Positions 12,401 through 27,400 of a DNA stretch of 64,000 nucleotides are shown here, in pieces. The DNA lies in NCBI RefSeq assembly GCF_000003815.2, contig NC_049996.1, positions 731,961 to 795,960 on the forward strand. The letters are read 5' to 3'. Within the stretch, counting starts at the first letter, position 1; each line of letters opens with the position of its first letter. Source of the stretch: Branchiostoma floridae. Its lineage: Eukaryota; Chordata; Leptocardii; Amphioxiformes; Branchiostomatidae. The translations under genes and the position numbers were made by a program. Under the pieces are notes generated by a model. That model ran no database searches and was not told where the DNA came from. It worked only from the letters and a program-made list of their open reading frames with translations.

Positions 12401-15400
12401 CATTCTTGGGTCAATCGCTAAAATGATTTTGAGTGCCACGGTCAACAGGAGGTTCATGCAGAGGTTATTACACAACAAAATATGTTTCAAACATGAATGA
12501 ATATAGAGTATTATTGTGATTTTTAGTTCCCTTGGTCCTTTGAAGCAAGACAAAACATACACAGCAAGTAGCAAGTTATAGAATCTCTAGTTAATCATTG
12601 GTTTCCATAGACAAGAGATTGTATGTCCCAGTACAACTTTCAGCACCAAGGACAGCACAAATGAACCTTCTTCTTTTAGTGCAATATATATAGATCATTG
12701 TTTTTACCAGATGTATCTCTGATATCGACATGTCTTTCCTTCAATTAAGCTGTGAAAGATGCATTCACGATTTAAGTTATTCAGAAAGAATATAGGTGCC
12801 TACATCTATAGTTGGAAATGCAGTCAAATATTCCTGTGCATTTTGCACCATATACAAAAGATACATGAGACAGAGAGATACTTCAGTATGTTAAAGGTTA
12901 ATGGGAGATAAGTGTTTTAACACTATGTTAATTTGAGAATGGAGTGAAGCAACTTGTTATATTTTTTTCCACAGTTTCTTGGGCAAAGGATGGTCGAACT
13001 CTCCAGCAAGGAAAACGCTACAAGATCTCGGGTGACGAATTCTCGTCCACCCTGGAAATCCCCACCGTCCTAGTGACCGATGGCGGCTCATATGCCTGTG
13101 TCCTGGAGAACGCAGAGGGCAAAGTGACGGAAGAGTTCACTCTCACTGTACAGGAGGGGGATCAAAAGGAGATCACACAAGACCAGCTGCAATCTCTACT
13201 AAGGTTAGTAGTATCACCCCTCCTACCACATGGACTGTTCCAAGAAGGTTGAATATGTTGCCAACCTTCCATGGGTTGTGTCATTACTGAAAGTATTTAA
13301 AACTAAGTCTTACTTAAGTTTTTGAAATATTATATAGCTCTTAGATTTCCCAAGTTAGATAACTCAGAGATATTGAAAATGCAGCTACAAGAAATGAAAC
13401 TACATGTATTATGATTAGTTAATTATAGAAATTGTGTCACATTGACACATTGACTTTCTTTCTATGATAAGTGTACATGTAATTTTACCTGTATTTGTCT
13501 GTACTGTATTTGTTGTTACACTGTCTGTTCATGTGTTTATATGTTGGATGTGCAGTCAAATATTCCTGTGCATTTTGCAGCATTGAGATTGAGTCTGAAA
13601 CCACTGGTTTCAATGGACCTTTCCTATGAACTTTGTAGCAAGTGAATGACTATACTTTTACAGTAATGGAGTTATGTTTCACTGCTTCATTGTAAAACAG
13701 TATTCTTCTAGTTTAAGTCATAGAAGAGATTTTAAAGGAAAGACAAGCATGAGTATCTAATAGTTGCTTTGAGACAAAAAAAAGCAACAACATGTTTGTC
13801 TGAAGTGCAGTTTAAATTGTTGCCAAAAATCAAATCCACAAGCAGCAGTCATAGTTCCACAAATCACAGATTGTAACATCTCAGCTAAGTGAAGCAGAAA
13901 CTCCATATAGACCTAGAAGAGTCCGAATCTGACCGTAGCCCTGTCCTACCTCCCCTTCCTTAACTCTGCCCTATCCCCCTCCTCTCTCCTCCAACCCCTT
14001 CCCCTGTACTGCCCCCCTCCCACCTCCGTACCCTCTACTGTACCCCAGCCCAGAGCATGAAACAGAGATGCATCTCCTCCCTGATGAACGTAACCTGCCT
14101 TAGAAAACTATCATAATGCTTAGCTTGAGTTTCTATTAATGTATTTATCAGCTATAAATTTGCAGTGTACAAATTATATAGAATTTCTTAAAAGACTTCA
14201 AAATTATCTTATAGCCAAAATGTTTATGAAAGTATGATTGGTTGATTGATTAATTGATTGATTGATTGATTGCTTAATTGATTGTTTGAGAAGTGTTATC
14301 TATCTACATTGCAACGCTTGAAATGAGCATATATTGATCAACAAACAGCAAACTGAAACTGTTCACATGTAGAAAATTATGTACAGAAACAAGCCAGAAA
14401 TTATCATCAAACACATCTCAATACCTCTCCATACTCTCAGGTCTTCCAACTTGCCTTATATACAGTATCCGTTGTTGTCTCCATATGTTATAAAACAAAC
14501 AAGCAAAAAAAAAACAAGTGTGCTTCAATACGTTTTCCCTGTGTAAATTGCAAAGTGCTGTCAAGCAAGAGCTACACTTAAGCCAAGGATCATACTCAGG
14601 ACTGGCAACCTGTTTTGTCCACTGTATTCCATTAATGTCTACAAAAACGAACCTTTTTGTTCTTCCTGTAAAATGGCAACTAGCTATCTAACAATAAAGC
14701 TACTCTTCTACCATATGTATGAGAACATCTCTTGATATTTGTAACCTACTTCTACTAGAAGTGCATTTATCATATCTTTAGTAATAGCCTAGTACAATGC
14801 ATGTTTACCTTGCTTGACTTTTACCTTTCCCCCTTCTGTAGAACTAACCCCTAATACTTTGCTCCAGTTCCATTGACAGTGGTTCCACAGAAGATACTGA
14901 CATGTTTTACAGCATCGATGAGGCGTCTCCGCCTGAGTTCAAGTCTGAGCTGAAGGACATAGTAAGGACTCTTCTTTTCTTAGATACAATGTCTTTAAGA
15001 TCAGTTTGTGAGGCATCTACATTTGTACATATGCATTTGCACTGCTTGAGCTACTTGAAAAAGTTGACTGCCATGCAGAAACAAACAAATGTAGACTGAA
15101 ACATCATAAAGCCTCTGGAATAACTTAGCAAGTTGCTCATTTTGATATTTCATATAAATATATGATATTTCAGCAAATGTACATAGCCTGATTGGTTGAT
15201 AATGAGTCAGTGAGCCATTAAAAATTCGATCATTATATAGTATTACTTTTGCCATTTATGAAATAGCTAGTGCAATGCAGTTTTTGTCAACAGAAAGTTA
15301 TTGAAGGCCCATTGATGGCTACAGTGTTACATTGTTTTTAACATTTAAGAAATTTGATGAATGCTTTATTTGTAAGTCATTTTGAGCAAAACTATTGAAA

Positions 15401-18400
15401 CAATCTGCTTTGGTTCCTTCTATTACTAAGTCTTCCCCTGTAAAACTGATGAGTTGAGACCGTAACTAAAATTTTGTATTTGCTAAGTAATCTGTATTCC
15501 TTTGGGACATTCTAACCCAATACTAATACATCTATCATACGATTTTTTACCAGATTTGCACAGAAGATGAGGAGGTTGTGTTCACCTGTACGGTAATGGG
15601 AGCTCCGGACCCTCAGATCACCTGGTACAAAGATGGGAAGAACATCAAGCCCTCCAAGTACTTCAAGATGTCTTACGATGGAGAGACGGCAGAGCTGACG
15701 TTAGACGGAGCCTTCCCTGAAGACTCTGGAGTGTACACCTGTACTGCAAGGAACCCTGCAGGAGATGTGTCAAAATCAGCAAAACTAACTGTTCAAGGTG
15801 AGTAACCTTTAGTGCACTGAAGTAGCCAATTCTCTATTGGTTCCAGGGATAAGGATGAATATTATACAATGTACTTTCATAATTGCACAGTCATACAAGT
15901 AACCAGTTATTGTATCAAAACCCAATTATTGGTTTCTTTATCAAATGGTAGGAGCTACTTAGACAGGCAACAGTTCTCTCTTAGACTAGTTTACAAAAGT
16001 ACATTTGATTTATTACAATTTTCTTTTAAATAAGTCTTATTAAAACATTATTGATTGTGCATACAACATGTCATTGGTTTAAAGAAACTCTCAGATATTA
16101 ACAAAAAACTTGATAACTGTTACAATGGACAACTGTTTGCATATTTTACTTATAACGTAATATAAATGATTGTATGTTTCCTGTGTCGTTAGTTTACTGA
16201 AACTTGTTGAGCTGCTTCTTTCCTTTGAATGGAACTAAGAAATTAATATAATTCTTTTCAGAACTTGAATCACCATTAAAGAGAGGCGTATCTGAGGAAG
16301 AGGATGAGACTGCTGGACCAAGTAATTCTACGATTCCTTTTTTCTTTAAGACTTTCCTTTAAGAAACCATTAATGACATTGTTAGATTAGTATAATTAAA
16401 GTACACCTTGTGCTTGCCCCATGATTTTCCTGTCAAAATAGATATTCATGTGATAAAGTGTCATATCATGTCATCATTACTAAACAGGCCCCCCTAAGTT
16501 CAGCCGGGCCCTGCAGGATGAGGTTTGTGAGAAGAACAGCATCGCACAGCTGACCTGCAAGTTGTCGGGTAACCCCAAACCTAGGGTGACTTGGATGAAG
16601 GGAGACACAGTCCTGACAGAAGGTAAAACATTTTTTTTGTAGAATTGAAAATAACCCCTGAATGCCTACAATACACAATCATTATGTGAAGCTTTGGTGC
16701 TTCAAGGGATGGTTAAAAATATCACACACATAAATAATGGTCAATTTCAAGCAAAGAAATACTAGTAGACATTCACCAATGCTCAGCTATCATGACCTGT
16801 TAACTTGAACTCAATGCTAAACACCCTTTTTGCTAGGAGATCGTTACGAGATTTTCGAAGAGAAGGGCAGTTTCAACATGGAGATCTACGACACGTTGCC
16901 TAGCGACAGTGGAACCTACACCTGTGTGGCATCCAACGCTCACGGAACGGTCAAGTGCAGCGCTGAACTGCTCATAGCTGGTAAGAGTAGATTTACATCA
17001 ACTGGATTCATCTATCTAATGTTATGGACTGATGATTATGACTTACTGTTCAACATCTGTACTTTCTAACTATGTGCTTCATAGAGGAAGAAATAATTCA
17101 AAATGTAGTTTTAGATTGATAGATATTTTGCATTGCCAGTAGTAGCTAGTCTGTTAGCTATTCAATATCAAAATCAAATCAATATGACAGTCATCATCTT
17201 ATCTGTCTGGGTCTGGGAGCAATGGGAAGGACTAGGGGACTAATCCTCCAACCAGAGCCCTTACACTGATACATTGTTTATTAAGACCATAAGGCTGTCA
17301 TTCCATTCGGCCACTTGTGGCATGAATCAACAATAAAAAGGTTCATTCATTGTTGATTATGTTTTTGTTTGTGGAGGCTTTCCTGATAACTCTTGTGTTT
17401 ACCAGATGGAGATGAGCTTGAGGCAGCAGAGGAGGACAGAGAAGGGATGTTCGCTAGAAAGACACTTCCACCTGCAGACGAAGAGGAGGAGGAGCTCAGC
17501 TCTGAGGGCACGGCCAACACCGTCACCGAGTCGCACCCTTTCTCAGAAGATCAGGAGGTGAGGTCCACACGTGTGCCTTCCATCCCCTCACCTGTCCATC
17601 GTGTGCCTCCACCCGAATCACCACCTGTGGCAGGTGACGTGTCACCTTTCCATTCCCGGGCGCCACACGGGACAGGTGTTGCTGTGAAGGGTGTGCCTGC
17701 TGGTGATGATGATGATGATGCACTGCATGCTGGAGGCCTGACCAAGCCCTCTGCGGCTAAACCGGCCACGAAACCAAAATGGCCAAAGGCCCAGAAGGGC
17801 CCGTCGCATGCCAGGGTGGTAGTACTAGACGAGTCATCAGGCCGACTCGATCTTGACAGTGACGACAAGCCTGAGGATTTGGAAGTGCATGCTGGGAAAG
17901 TTTTGGGCATCACAGAACGAGGTAAACCCTCAAGTGTAAGTTCTTCACAATTCAAATCCAAGCCAACCACCATCCATGACCAAGACTCATTCGTTCATTC
18001 CCAGCCAAAAGAACTACTAACACCTTCCATCACGCCATGTCAAGACACACATATGCATGCCTCTCTCTCCAAAGGTGGAAGACTAGAGAGGCCAGAACTG
18101 CACAGAGTAGACCGGGAAGGAGCTAGCAAAGATTTCCATACAGAGGAGGACACAGCCGTCTCCATAGATCAAACCGACAGTGTTGTGAGTCCCACTGCTG
18201 GCAGTGGTGATTTCCATGTTGACTTAGATTCAGGAAAGCCTCAGAAACAGGACAGTGACTTAAGACGAAGCAAGTCTAAAGACTTGGACGTAGACATTGA
18301 CACTGGGAATGAAGTTTACGACAAACCGTCAGCAGGACTTGAAGTGTCACAGAAAACTTCTTTAGAAGAATACGCAAAGAAACCAGACAGTAATGGAGTT

Positions 18401-21400
18401 GAGAGACAAGAAGGCTCACAAAGGAAAGATATTGACAGACATCCAAAGCCAGAGAAAGACGATGACAAAACAAGAAAGCAACCTACAGACAACCTGGAGA
18501 TAGAGCTAGAATCACAGAATGAAGTGTACCCCAAGACTGCAGATGGTAAACCTGAGACAATATCAGGCATCAGAATGACTACAAAACTTGAAGAAGAGGA
18601 GTATTCACAAATGGTTCACACAAACGACCTGGAAATACACATGTCAGCTCAAAGAGAGACATACCCAAAGCCTGCCAAGGCAACTATTATAACAGACAGA
18701 CCAGCATTTGACCAGTCAAGAAAGAGTACAGATCGTGAATCTGAAAACGGTTTAGATCTCAGAGATTCAAAAGCACTGGCAGAAGAAGAAGAGCCACCAA
18801 AGTCAACAGATGACCTGAAAGTACAGCTAGATTCACAACGTGAGGTATATCCTACAAGAATAACGCAGAAGACAACATATGAAGAATCAACAAAGAGTTC
18901 AGAAGAAGAGCCTGAAAGGGGTGTGGGTCTCAGAGCATCAACTAAACTCGAGGAAGAGGAGTATCCACAAAAGCCAGCAGACAAGCTTGAAGTACAGCTA
19001 GACTCACAGCGCGAAGTGTATCCCACAAGAATAACACAGAAAACAACATATGACGAATCAACAAAAAGTATTGATGACAAGCCTAAGAGAGACATGGACA
19101 TCAGAGCATCAACAAAACTTGAAGAAGAAGAGTATCCACAAAAGCAGCCTAAGCCAAAGGATGACGTAGAAATTCAGAGGGATTCAAAACGTGATGTGTA
19201 TCCCAAAAGAATATCACCAAAGACAACGTACGAGGAATCAACAAAGACAACAGATGATGAGCCAGAAAAAAGTGTAGGTCTCAAAACATCAGCAAAACTC
19301 GAGGAAAAAGAGTTGCCCAAGTCAAAAGATGACCTAGAAATACAGTTGGACTCACAACGTGAAGTGTATCCCACTAGAATAACACAGAAAACCACCTATG
19401 AGGAATCAACAAAGAGTTCAGAGGAAGAACCAGAAAGAGGAGTGGGTCTCAAAACATTAGCAAAACTCGAGGAAGAAGAGTATCCACAAAAGTTGCCTAA
19501 GTCAACAGATGACCTGGCAATACAGTTGGACTCACAAAGTGAGGTGTATCCCACTAAGATAACACAGAAAACAACCTATGAGGAATCAACAAAGAGTTCA
19601 GAAGAGGAACCAGAAAGAGGTATGGGTCTCAGAACATCGACAAAACTTGAGGAATCAGAGTCACCTAAGCCAGCAGATGACTTAGAAGTACAACTGGACT
19701 CACAACGTGATGTGTACCCAACCAGAATAACACCAAAAACAACTTACGAGGAGTCCACAAAGAGTCCAGACGACAAGCCTGAAAAAGGTTTGGGCATAAG
19801 AGCATCAACAGGACTTAAGGAAGACGAGTATCCACAAAAGACACCAAAACCAACAGATAATCTGGAAATACAGATGGATTCACAACAAGAAGTTTATCCC
19901 ACGAGAATAACACAGAAAACAACATATGAGGAATCAACAAAGAGTATAGACGACAAGCCAGAAAGAGGATTGGGTCTCAGAACTTCAACAAAACTCGAAG
20001 AAGAAGAGTATCCCAAGAAGTCAACGAAGCCAACAGACGTTACTGCACAAATTGAAACAGATCGTGAAGAGTTTCCCTCATCCAAACCTGGAATTAAGAT
20101 ATCACAGAAGACATCTTATGACGAGTCTACAAAAGAAGATGCTCCAGATGAGCTCAAGCCTGAAGTTGAAATCCAAAAGACATCAGATGAAAACGAAACA
20201 GAGATCAAGACATCTACACAACCACCTGCCAAACCTGGTATAAAACAGAAGACTGGCTATGCTGAAACATTAAGAAGTACACCAGACCATGAGCAACAGA
20301 AAGAGGAATCTGTTGGACAGGAAAATGGTGTTTCCTCAATGACAGGGAGAATTCTTCAAGATGAACCATCTACAGAATCCAGTATTCAGACAACTGTAAG
20401 TCCAAGGCCAAAAGAATTGTCAGAGGGCTTGGAAACTGAAGAAAGTTTTGTGGATGCTGAAGAATCGCAAGCTCCATCAAAGCAGACTCTTTCAGGAGAG
20501 AGACTCTCTCCTCCAGGTAGAGAAAGCATGACTGGTGCTGCATTATTTAAAGTAATAACACCTGATGCAGACAAAAGCAGCAGTACAGTCAGTACTCCAT
20601 CAGTACTGGGGGAAGCCGAGCTGCACGATGAAGACTTGAGTCCGTACGTATCTGCTGACGAAGAACAGACTGACCATCATGTACAGCATATTCCATCTGA
20701 TCATGTAACACCACTGCCATCCTCAGAATCAGCCCCATTCCATAAGGTTCCATCTGCCATAACACCATTGATATCACAATCTGCGGATGAGCAGGTTTCT
20801 GTGACAAAGAAGCCTGTCACAGGGGAGGGGCACAGGCAAACTGACATTGATGTTAGTACTGAACAACAACAAGATAAGCCATCTCTCCAGATAAGGGGTA
20901 AAGGTATGATTGAAACACAAGAACTAAGAAAGGATAAGGCAACTGTTGGTATCTTGGAAGGACAAGAGGTTTCTTTCAAAGTAGATGGTGATGGTAAAAT
21001 GTTGAAAGTAATGGGAATTCCTCAGCTAGAATCAGGTAAAGCTGGAAGCAGTGAGGACATCAGCATAAAGTTAACATCATCCGATGAGGCAAGCCCATCT
21101 TTCGTGGAGCAAAGAAGTGCCAGAGAAGAAAGGTTACCATTGGACAGAGCTGCAGAAGCAGATTCCAGAAGAGAACAATCTTACACCGACGGCAGTGATA
21201 GTTCAGAAGACCTAGAAAGCTCCACAGAGGTTGAGGCTCTCTTCAAACAACCCATGCAACGGAGGACAAGTGGTGAACTCGTCTTCGACAGCAGGGAACG
21301 TCTGATGCAAAAGGCAGAAACTGTTCTTTCCAACCTCGCAGAAAGGGGACTACAACACGTTGCAAAAATACAGAGCAAAAGAATGATGGAAAGAAGAGCA

Positions 21401-24400
21401 GATGACACAGACAGTCACAAACTGGTGAGTCCTGTACAAAGTAGAATAGAGGAAGAAGATGAGAGGGAGAGAGAACTAACCGACAGGTTTGCCTCAAGAG
21501 AGGCAAGCAGTATCATAGACGATGTCTTGAAATCTGAGGAAATGTCAAGATTACTTGGCTTAAAGGCTGGAGAACCTTACAGCAGTGAGGAGGTATTGCA
21601 TGAAGTATACTCATCAGAGGGTAGTGATGAAGCTAGTTCTGATGAAGACATTCGTTCCCATTTGTACCACTCACAAGGTATAGAAGATCTTTCTCATGCA
21701 GCAAGTGAGCTAGAACTTGATACAGAAAAGGAAACTCAAAAATCTTTGGTACATTCTGCAGAATCTAGTTCAAAGGATAGGGTGACAAGAATAGATGAAT
21801 TAGACAGACCTAGGGCTATAGAAACAGATTCAAAATCTAGAAAACCTATTGTACCAACAGTTGGAGAAGTAAGGAAGGTTAGGAAACCGGATGTTGAGTT
21901 GGAATATTTCACTTCAGATGACATAAAAAAAGGAAGACTTGCCTTTGCAAAAATGTTGCAAGAAAAGAAGTCGGAAAGCAGGGATAGTGATGACAGTAGC
22001 AAAGATCTAAGACCTTCCAAATTGGAACCTAAAGGCTCTGAATCTGTAAGTGATGACAAGGAACTTTCAATTAAACCCAAAACAAAAGACTCACCAAAAT
22101 CTCAGCAGAAGATGAGAATAATAGACTATAGTTCGGATGAGCTAGAAGAAGACTCAAATGACAGACAGTTTGAAGACAGAATTAGAGAAACATCTATATC
22201 TAGTAAACTTGCTGAGGAGACAAAGCAGGAGCAGAGAGACACATCATTATGGGTTAGAAGATACAGTTCAGAAGAATCTGATGATGAAAGCAATACAGGG
22301 CATCAAAGGTTTTTAGACAGAGACAGTCTTCAACCAAAATCTTTCTCCACAGATCAGTTAAAACAGTCCCAACAAGAACCAACTTTAAGAAAACAAGACC
22401 CAAGTGTTAGAAAAGTTGATGATAAACTGCAGATTGTAGAAGAAGGTAGGCTGGATCTGCCTGAGAGTCAGAGATCTGACACAGGAATTCTTGCTCCCGT
22501 AGGCAGTGAGGGAATCCTTGTGCAACAGAAGGTAAAAAGGCAGGCAGCTATGCTAGTAGAGAGACCCAGTGAGCAAGAAAAGACAGCACTAATATCTGAC
22601 CAGTTAGTGGAAAACGCTACAAGAAATGACTCTGCAGATAATACAGACGTAGGAATAGATAGTCAGGATATACCACTGAGAAAGGATATCGAAAAATCAG
22701 TGGAAGCAATGAAGCCAGGGAAGGTAGGTGCTACTGGTGCAAAAACAGTTGATGGCAAGAGAGATAATGGTAACGTACAAAGACTGGTAACAAGTACAGG
22801 GGATGTTGAAGGACTAAGTCACCAAGATATGGCACAGATTAGTCCCTCTAGAACTGTTGACCAATGCTTCACCATTACTGACACAACAAGCCTAGCTAGC
22901 CCCGTCTCCTCCCCACAATCGGAAGAGCAACCACACCATATTCCACTCCACCCCCCACAAGCCATTCCTTCAACACAAACCAGTAGGACATCCCCGCAAG
23001 GCTCACCGTCACAAACGTCAGACGTAGAAAGACCTAAGGAACCATGGTTAACTGACAACGTAGCTCCGTTGCATGAACCGGATGTTGCGACTGCCCCACT
23101 AGACTTGCATGACGTTGATGTGGATGTAACAATGCATGGGGATGAAGCACACGTAGTTGGAGACCACCGCGTTCGCATGACCACTGCCCAAGACACACCC
23201 TATGGACTGCTTCCACACACTGCTGAAGTGTTGGCTGCACCCCACCAGCATGAGGGTACACGTAGTGGTGACTTCCAACAACCGCATGCCCCTGCGATTC
23301 CGTCTACTGAAGATGATAGCCAACCCAAAGACTTAAGCATGCTGAGCAGAGAAGGGTTACCAGTTACCGTAGAGTCTCGTAGTGTGTGTGCCGATGGCTC
23401 AACGGTTGCTGAACTTGAAGGCGCAACACTACCGGGAATAATTGTAGAGTCGGATGGGATTGTAAAGACGACGACGTGTGTAAGAGAAGAACCGCAGGCG
23501 AGCGCAGGAACGCGTGTTGTGCAGCAGGATGGTAGTGGTACTGTTTTTCTGCAGCTGGATGATGAGGTGGCCCGGGCCATGCAGGAGGATGCCAAGCCTG
23601 CGGAAGTCAACGTAGCTGTGGGACAACGGGTGGAACTGAAGGCAGAGATTCCAGGTAAGTCTTTTTAAAAGCACTGCAACATATATTTTCAAGACATACA
23701 GTTTCTTTGTAAACTTCTATCAGATTCTATAAAATGCTCTATATGTAACGTTACCATATTTACCTTTGATTTGTAAATGTTAGCACATTCTTCCTATTGA
23801 GCCCTTATAAATCCATTGAGTTTGATCACATAGTGAGGCACAACCGTTACGATAAGAACTCTTTTGTTCAGTGCTAGAATTTCCTATTTGAAAGACAGAG
23901 CAGATATGTTATCTTGAAACTACCATCAAGATTATGTGTCAGAAAAATTTTAAAGAATGAAGATGTCTTTTAAGTTGTTTTCAAATTGTATTTTTCCTTT
24001 CATGTGTTTTCCCATACTGTCTTCTTTTAGGTAAGAGTAACTTTTCAGGTACTTCAAATTTGATATTGTTGCAATTTAAAACAAAACAAAAGAATAGAAT
24101 AGAATTTCAAGTCAATAACCTACAGATAACATTTTAGATTTATTTCCAAGTTTTACATGTAGGTTTCGATATTTTGTACCGCTTGAATTTTTTTCATTGA
24201 TTCTTGCATACTTTGATAGATAATGTCAGTGCAATGAATGCTTTATTTTACCATTGTCCACTGCATTAAAACATAGCAAAGGTAAAGTTTGCCTAATATT
24301 CATCCTAAAAAAAGTGTTGTTCTGTACTTTAATCAGGAAACCCCAGAATACGATGGCTGCACAATGGTATGGAGGTCAGTGACACCAAGTTTTCGAAGTA

Positions 24401-27400
24401 CCTAACTACAGGGGACATCCACATCCTGGCTTTGTCCAAGGTTGGACCAGAACATGCAGGTAACAATCACTAGTACAATGGTGAAACATGCCTTAAGCAA
24501 CCACTCAAGGAATGGCCAAAGTACATGTAGAATGATTGGATCGATGATAAAAATTCTCACACTGAGAAAAAATTCATTGGATACACAATAAGGTTACAAC
24601 TAGGGGTGGGTACCAGTACAGCATACCGCTACAAAACCTTTTTATCTTGTTGGACCGGTCAAAAAAAAAACAGACCTGAAAAAGTCAGTAGACCAGATTT
24701 TGGACCAATAAGAAAATGAACAGATTATACCACATTATAACACAAATGGTGCAAATGTGGGCAGACAGGCAAAAAACAGCAAACAGCCTTTTACCAGTAA
24801 ATCTCTTTATGATTTTAAAAATTATATTGGATTTTAATGCTGAGATTTCCAATAAAGTTATCTTGTATCGACACTGAAAATGGTACATTATGAGTGCAGC
24901 CATTTTCTTAAGCTACACTTGGTTTCATATGCAAATGCACTGTACCTTGCATAATTATGATTTACAAAGACCTACAGTCATGTATGATGGAATCCATTGT
25001 CTCTCTTGTGACAGGTGTGTTCACCTGTGAGGCCACTACTGCAGAGGGTATCGTGACCTGTGACATCATCATCAAGGTGGAGGAACCCAAGGAACCTCCT
25101 GAGACACCCAAGACTCGAGTCAAGGAAGGGCACAGGGTCGAACTGAAGGCTGAAATACCAGGTAATCATATGAATTAGTGAATACTCAAGGAGCTTGAGG
25201 AAAATCAATCTTAAAGTATATCTTGCATAGGGATGCTATTAAAAGGAATTGTGGCAGTGCAATCTAATGCCATTTGAGAAAGGCATGAGTTAACTTGAAG
25301 GGCGGGGGGGGGGGGGGGTAGGGGGGCGTTGGAGGGGGTCAGAAGTATGTTATTTTTATTTAAGCCATACATATCAATTTTGAATGAATATTAATGAATT
25401 TGCTTATGTTTCATNNNNNNNNNNNNNNNNNNNNNNNNNNNNNNNNNNNNNNNNNNNNNNNNNNNNNNNNNNNNNNNNNNNNNNNNNNNNNNNNNNNNNN
25501 NNNNNNNNNNNNNNNNNNNNNNNNNNNNNNNNNNNNNNNNNNNNNNNNNNNNNNNNNNNNNNNNNNNNNNNNNNNNNNNNNNNNNNNNNNNNNNNNNNNN
25601 NNNNNNNNNNNNNNNNNNNNNNNNNNNNNNNNNNNNNNNNNNNNNNNNNNNNNNNNNNNNNNNNNNNNNNNNNNNNNNNNNNNNNNNNNNNNNNNNNNNN
25701 NNNNNNNNNNNNNNNNNNNNNNNNNNNNNNNNNNNNNNNNNNNNNNNNNNNNNNNNNNNNNNNNNNNNNNNNNNNNNNNNNNNNNNNNNNNNNNNNNNNN
25801 NNNNNNNNNNNNNNNNNNNNNNNNNNNNNNNNNNNNNNNNNNNNNNNNNNNNNNNNNNNNNNNNNNNNNNNNNNNNNNNNNNNNNNNNNNNNNNNNNNNN
25901 NNNNNNNNNNNNNNNNNNNNNNNNNNNNNNNNNNNNNNNNNNNNNNNNNNNNNNNNNNNNNNNNNNNNNNNNNNNNNNNNNNNNNNNNNNNNNNNNNNNN
26001 NNNNNNNNNNNNNNNNNNNNNNNNNNNNNNNNNNNNNNNNNNNNNNNNNNNNNNNNNNNNNNNNNNNNNNNNNNNNNNNNNNNNNNNNNNNNNNNNNNNN
26101 NNNNNNNNNNNNNNNNNNNNNNNNNNNNNNNNNNNNNNNNNNNNNNNNNNNNNNNNNNNNNNNNNNNNNNNNNNNNNTCATTTTGTATGAGTTGTGAGTT
26201 TTGTTTGTATCAATACCTTACAAAATATATCATCGTTTAGCATTGCATTTAGCTACAGCCTGCTACAGCATAAAACCGTGTGTCACCTGTCCATTGTAGT
26301 ATACATGCACACACATCTCTTTTTTATATGATCACAGATAGCAGAAGAATAGAGTGGCTCCTAGATGGCAGACTGATCCGGGAGACTGAGGACCGTCGTT
26401 ACACCTCCTTCGGTAACATGCACAGCCTCACCATCGTCAGTGTGAAACAAGAGGATGCTGGGACATACACATGCGTCGCCATGACCCCCAGGGGAGAGGT
26501 CACCTGTAATATTCAACTGGAGGTGGAGAAACCGTCCACACATGAGGTCATCAAGGTGAGAGACAAACAAACAAACAGATAAACAAAAACGGAAGTTGCC
26601 CGTAACTTAATTCCAAATGGAGGTTTCAATATCGACTCCATACACTGAGATTATTATCATGAAAATAAAATACAATCAGATAATGAAGAAGGCAAACAAC
26701 TACTTGTATGTACTGATAATCATTGCATACATGTAGACCATGAAAGTTGTACATTTTGTCAGTTTTGATCTCAAGACTTTCATCTTTGAAATATGTGATT
26801 TTGAACATCATAGAAATCAACATTCATTTGCTTTAAGTTGGGACGTTTGAGGGTCGAATCAATTTCACAAGGTGGCCAAATTTTGATTCAGAACTCAAGA
26901 AATTGAAGTGCTCAATCATCTCAATGATCTGACTGACCAGTAATTTTGGGTTGCTCATCAGTCGCCCAATAGTCTCTGTCCTGTTGTAATGGGATCTTAC
27001 TCATCACGTTTCCCCAGATGGTTGAGCTGGACCAATCCCTGCAGCCCCAGGACCTGAAGTTACCCGAGGAGCCCTGTACCCAGCCTACAACACTGGATGT
27101 ACTGGAGGGGCAGGAGGTCACACTCAGGGCAGAGGTGCCAGGTGAGGGAAAATGGACAAACGAATGACTGAACGAATGAACAAAGGAATGAATGAATAAA
27201 CAAACAAGTAAACAATGGAATGAACAAACAATAGCCAAAAAGGAGGATGTGATAATCAGGTGACTGTCACCTGTACAGTAGTCTCTCTTAGCTGTCAATA
27301 TGGATATCAAATTGTTGAAGCAAACAAACAAACAAGATCAAAAATGATAGTCAGAAAACAGGATGTGATGATCAGGTGGCTCTCTATCATTAGTTTCAAT

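Noticed and set aside
17551..23692. Many minus-strand ORFs opposite the giant exon
   Set aside because: Shadows of a low-stop, biased coding exon, without splice signals or family resemblance.
25384..26197. Three ORFs of 256-268 codons
   Set aside because: They are translations of the N gap.
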